Of a stretch of 64,000 bases of DNA, positions 62,501-64,000 are shown piece after piece. The notes below the pieces were generated by a model that ran no database searches, was not told where the DNA came from, and saw only the letters and a program-made list of their open reading frames with translations. The stretch's first letter is position 1. Every line of letters starts with the position of its first letter. Origin of the DNA: Allolucifera butyrica (GTDB taxonomy: Bacteria > Bacillota > Negativicutes > Sporomusales > UPPP01). Made by a program: the position numbers and the translations under genes. Location: NCBI RefSeq assembly GCF_900476375.1, contig NZ_UPPP01000072.1:1-64000 (forward strand). Direction: 5' to 3'.

Positions 62501-62956
62501 CCGCAATGCAGTAATATCCATTGGCGTATTTCCACGCAGGAATCCATGATTATGCATCTCGCCATTATAAAGGAAGAACAACTTTTGTGTGTCGTTTTCT
62601 GAATATGTATCAAAGCAGCAGCCTACAGTAAAAGCCTTTTTCTTTTCTTTATCATAGAACTCCAACACAATATAGCTTGTAAATCTTCCGCTTCGAAGAT
62701 AGCGAAACCCAGAATCCTCATCATCGCCCAATTCGCCCATGAGATAGCCTTTTAAGGTACGATTTCCACGGCCGCTTGCAGCCTTATTAAAAAAACTGCC
62801 GCTTGTATCGCCCAACAATATCAATTGCAAGGCATCAATAATGGTTGATTTTCCCGAAGCATTTTTTCCTGTGAGAAAATTTAGCTGGCCAAATTCGATC
62901 AATTCATGATTAAAGTAATGCCAATGAATCAGCAGGAGTTTGCGTAAGATTTTCAT
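59558..62956 (-). CDS. jetC: Wadjet JetC, SMC/MukB-like ATPase
   Basis: This 1132-residue SMC-type ATPase has Walker A GKNASGKST at residues 30-38, two long coiled-coil regions around a hinge (about 500-650) and a C-terminal head with KKSGGETQTPFYIAVLASF (signature) and LIIFDEAFSKMDGERI (Walker B). Length and layout match JetC. The gene starts inside the end of jetB (4-bp ATGA overlap). It extrudes DNA loops and locates circular plasmids. Confidence 0.93.
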   Translation of the reverse strand: MKILRKLLLIHWHYFNHELIEFGQLNFLTGKNASGKSTIIDALQLILLGDTSGSFFNKAASGRGNRTLKGYLMGELGDDEDSGFRYLRSGRFTSYIVLEFYDKEKKKAFTVGCCFDTYSENDTQKLFFLYNGEMHNHGFLRGNTPMDITALRTFLKERYIGHYETTDVGRDFRTKLYGKLGGLRDRFASLLKKAVSFNPSVDIQQFISDFVCDTQQAVDVSHMQENIRSYKRLEAEAAVLKERIALLDEIVSVHQSYTTQRSNERLYSYLIDRASADMKSAELGSALADAKKVAGQLAELKTKIADADIRLGKLREQRDTLNAQLLNDSAAQALDTIDRQIAEKEVQISTLQIEYEKTLGILSSCISAWRKHTEAMLQKVEAAKTSLMQLGVASRISDICVEGRTFLESSGSLLKMDAAAVVQVGEAGLADYSAAADNLKRHSIELAAHLRDTQETLAKQRSELMAEQQSLERGIYRFPPDALDLKAAVISRLRIIAKQDVNVRIVAEVAEIKNDRWRNAIEGYLNTQKFYLIVPQEYFTAALRVYDSIKRQQAIYGTGIVDIEKLKRLNPMADTGSLAEEIETDDSDVKIFLNYTLGRVQKCENVGELRSFRTSVTDEGMLYQNFVVRAMNPERWAKPAIGQGAIQRRLDAVKREINLLTERVAVCAGIKIGLDYTGGLTLLSNTEIEYAVSAARNVSSIPALEADLSTLRKSREAIDTSAVDSLKNRIAALDRSVLEQDQLLRQDSEYSGKLEETLRRLQDETIPKLTEELKEKETAIAAGYSADWIRETGSPRYERELSSRRKADHIADAFPRERSRAKNAKEVAWEQILELRRLYNEKYKMGFDVKAESNDVYDDAWLELTDNKLPDYLTRITDARSKAFEQFQEDFLSRLQNNINNARRQIDELNGALRGASFGEDTYRFRMIPKPEYKRYYDMIVDEMLLQGGYNLLSGQFNAKYKEEIEDLFAIITNEDGAGGPQGSMEYEKRVHEFTDYRTYLVFDLEVVGPDDVAQRLSKTLGKKSGGETQTPFYIAVLASFAQLYRAGREKSYRTARLIIFDEAFSKMDGERIVRSIELLRKFDFQVVLSAPPDKIGDIATLVDRNLCVLRDGKHTCIRSFDPKQVEEIIYE

Positions 62957-63612
62957 TCCGAATCCTCCTGTTCTCCGGCTTCTACTGCCATATCCATATC
63001 GGCATCATCCGCTCGCAACTCTTCTAATTCCAGCATCATATCATTGATCCCTTGGTTCGGGATCATGGACAGGATGGACGGAAAAATTAACACACCGTTT
63101 CCGTCGGCGCTCCAAGCTGTGGTTTCAGTTTTTTGGATAATATTAAAATGGGAAAGGGCGCGTTGCGCTTCAAGCCGCTCCTTTTGTGTTGTTTTGCCTT
63201 TATTGAGAAGCCCCAGCATCCTCATTTTTTCCACAATAGCGCCCGTATCAGTTCGTACAATGTGCAAGTTGTCCCCCTGCTCCCGTCCTTCTTCATAGAT
63301 CAAGCGGCAGGTGTAAAGGAACAGCGTTGTAAAACGGTCTATACGTAATCGGTTGTGATCATATTCGTTGGCAAGCGAGATAACGCCATAGTTATCATCC
63401 TTTTCCAGCTTCCAACCAGACGCAGAAAAGTACTCGCCCATACAATCAAATAGCCGATTGACCATTCGATAATCTCCGTTTGGTTCAGTCCATTGTTTAT
63501 CTGGTTTATACACATCGCGGACAAGGTATGTGTGCGACAGGAGGTAGTTGGCAAGCCTGCGAAATTCACCCTTATCATAATTGGACAGGGCTTCGAAAGT
63601 CTCACTCCACAT
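62953..63612 (-). CDS. jetB: Wadjet JetB (DUF4194), MukE-like subunit
   Basis: This 219-residue protein is of DUF4194 type, the KITE/MukE-like part of Wadjet. Family blocks are NYDKGEFRRLANYLLSHTYL, DYRMVNRLFDCMGEYFSASG, KTTQKERLEAQRALSHFNII and an acidic C-terminal tail. The start at 63612 has AAGGAGG 9 nt upstream, inside jetA; TTG at 63621 is less likely. It bridges the kleisin JetA and the SMC heads. Confidence 0.9.
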   Translation of the reverse strand: MWSETFEALSNYDKGEFRRLANYLLSHTYLVRDVYKPDKQWTEPNGDYRMVNRLFDCMGEYFSASGWKLEKDDNYGVISLANEYDHNRLRIDRFTTLFLYTCRLIYEEGREQGDNLHIVRTDTGAIVEKMRMLGLLNKGKTTQKERLEAQRALSHFNIIQKTETTAWSADGNGVLIFPSILSMIPNQGINDMMLELEELRADDADMDMAVEAGEQEDSE

Positions 63613-64000
63613 GCTTTTCAACCTCCTTTTTGGCGATTGTCATATCAGAGATTAAATATCCGTTCCGCCGGACGCGTCCTTCCCTCATCTCAACGATATA
63701 CGGCATCCCTCTATCATTTTGCCGGATTACAGCCAAAATGAGCAAAATAAAATCGGCATCATCGGTTATGGGGATATCCTTTGCATCCACCCGACTGGCA
63801 CCCGTTGCAAAAAAACCTTCAACAAAAGCGCGCACCCTCGCGGCAGGGTATCCGTTTTTTATTTGCTCCAGCAAGTATCCTTCTGCGAGATCGGCAAATG
63901 AATCATCCTGCTCTATGGTGAGCGGAGCTCTGTCAATGCGCCGGCTTTTAATGTTTTTATGGTATAAAGACCAGGCGTCAAAAAACTCCTGTCTGCTAAT
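63602..64000 (-). CDS. jetA: Wadjet JetA, kleisin-like subunit (truncated by window edge)
   Basis: The C-terminal 132 residues of a longer protein, open to the right edge (first residues ISRQEFFDAWSLYHKNIKSR). A winged-helix-like segment (VRAFVEGFFATGASRVDAKD, ADFILLILAVIRQ) and a final basic helix fit the C-terminal domain of JetA. No start codon is in the window; TTG at 63874 is internal. It overlaps jetB by 11 bp, as in Wadjet operons. The identity rests mainly on its position. Confidence 0.78.
   Translation of the reverse strand: MSRQEFFDAWSLYHKNIKSRRIDRAPLTIEQDDSFADLAEGYLLEQIKNGYPAARVRAFVEGFFATGASRVDAKDIPITDDADFILLILAVIRQNDRGMPYIVEMREGRVRRNGYLISDMTIAKKEVEKHVE

Noticed and set aside
61-64000. 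CRISPR arrays, tRNA, rRNA, integrase and attachment sites
   Set aside because: I looked for regularly spaced direct repeats, cloverleaf-like sequences and recombinase genes and found none that I could support.

Overview
The window looks like a chromosome segment of an anaerobic diderm Firmicute, most likely Negativicutes (Sporomusaceae-type); this is inferred, not proven. The sequence is A+T rich, nearly every gene has a strong AGGAGG-type ribosome site, regulators are of BglG/PRD, PadR, MarR and OmpR types, and sugar uptake is by PTS. Yet a signal-peptide beta-barrel protein ending in Phe (18256-19014) implies an outer membrane. No rRNA, tRNA or CRISPR array was seen.

Region 1 (1-11 kb): a minus-strand catabolic cluster with an enolase-superfamily dehydratase, an MmgE/PrpD protein, a DcuC-type carboxylate carrier, a dCACHE chemoreceptor and a 2-hydroxyacid dehydrogenase. 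It is probably controlled by a palindromic operator found both at its promoter and at the left edge. A DUF1847 gene with its own perfect 24-bp palindrome, a PadR/VC0807-type pair and a MATE exporter follow.

Region 2 (11-17 kb): an ascorbate-type PTS operon (PRD activator carrying the only EIIA domain, EIIB, EIIC, TPR-like protein, class II aldolase, P-loop kinase-like protein).

Region 3 (17-26 kb), mostly rightward at first: XRE regulator with membrane partner, outer-membrane barrel protein, and a polar amino acid ABC transporter behind an attenuator-like leader. Then two flavodoxin-fold oxidoreductases and an OmpR-type two-component system that share a direct-repeat box, a small AAA ATPase and a TudS-like protein.

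Region 4 (26-36 kb): a secreted protein, a DUF4153 membrane protein, and a seven-gene minus-strand operon with two VgrG-like spikes, a DcrB/Eag-like protein, a PAAR-like DUF4280 protein with a hydrophobic C-terminal domain and a multi-TM protein directly after it. This reads as an orphan contractile-injection spike/effector/immunity island, since no sheath or tube genes are present.

Region 5 (36-46 kb): two fructose-type PTS clusters with three class II aldolases and a PRD activator, interrupted by a MarR-nitroreductase pair whose two genes share an operator.

Region 6 (46-64 kb): an accessory and defence island. It begins with gene remnants, an XRE regulator and an IS256-family element that splits the following gene. 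It continues with a DUF6602 nuclease-like gene, a CD-NTase plus SLATT pair (minimal CBASS), IetAS (AAA ATPase plus subtilase), several unknown genes, a truncated HAD hydrolase, and Wadjet jetD-jetC-jetB-jetA running off the right edge.

Four copies of one palindromic repeat (25.0, 36.6, 43.8 and 57.7 kb) sit at gene 3' ends. Two of them supply the stop codon of the gene they follow, and one carries a run of 14 C at the edge of the truncated HAD gene.
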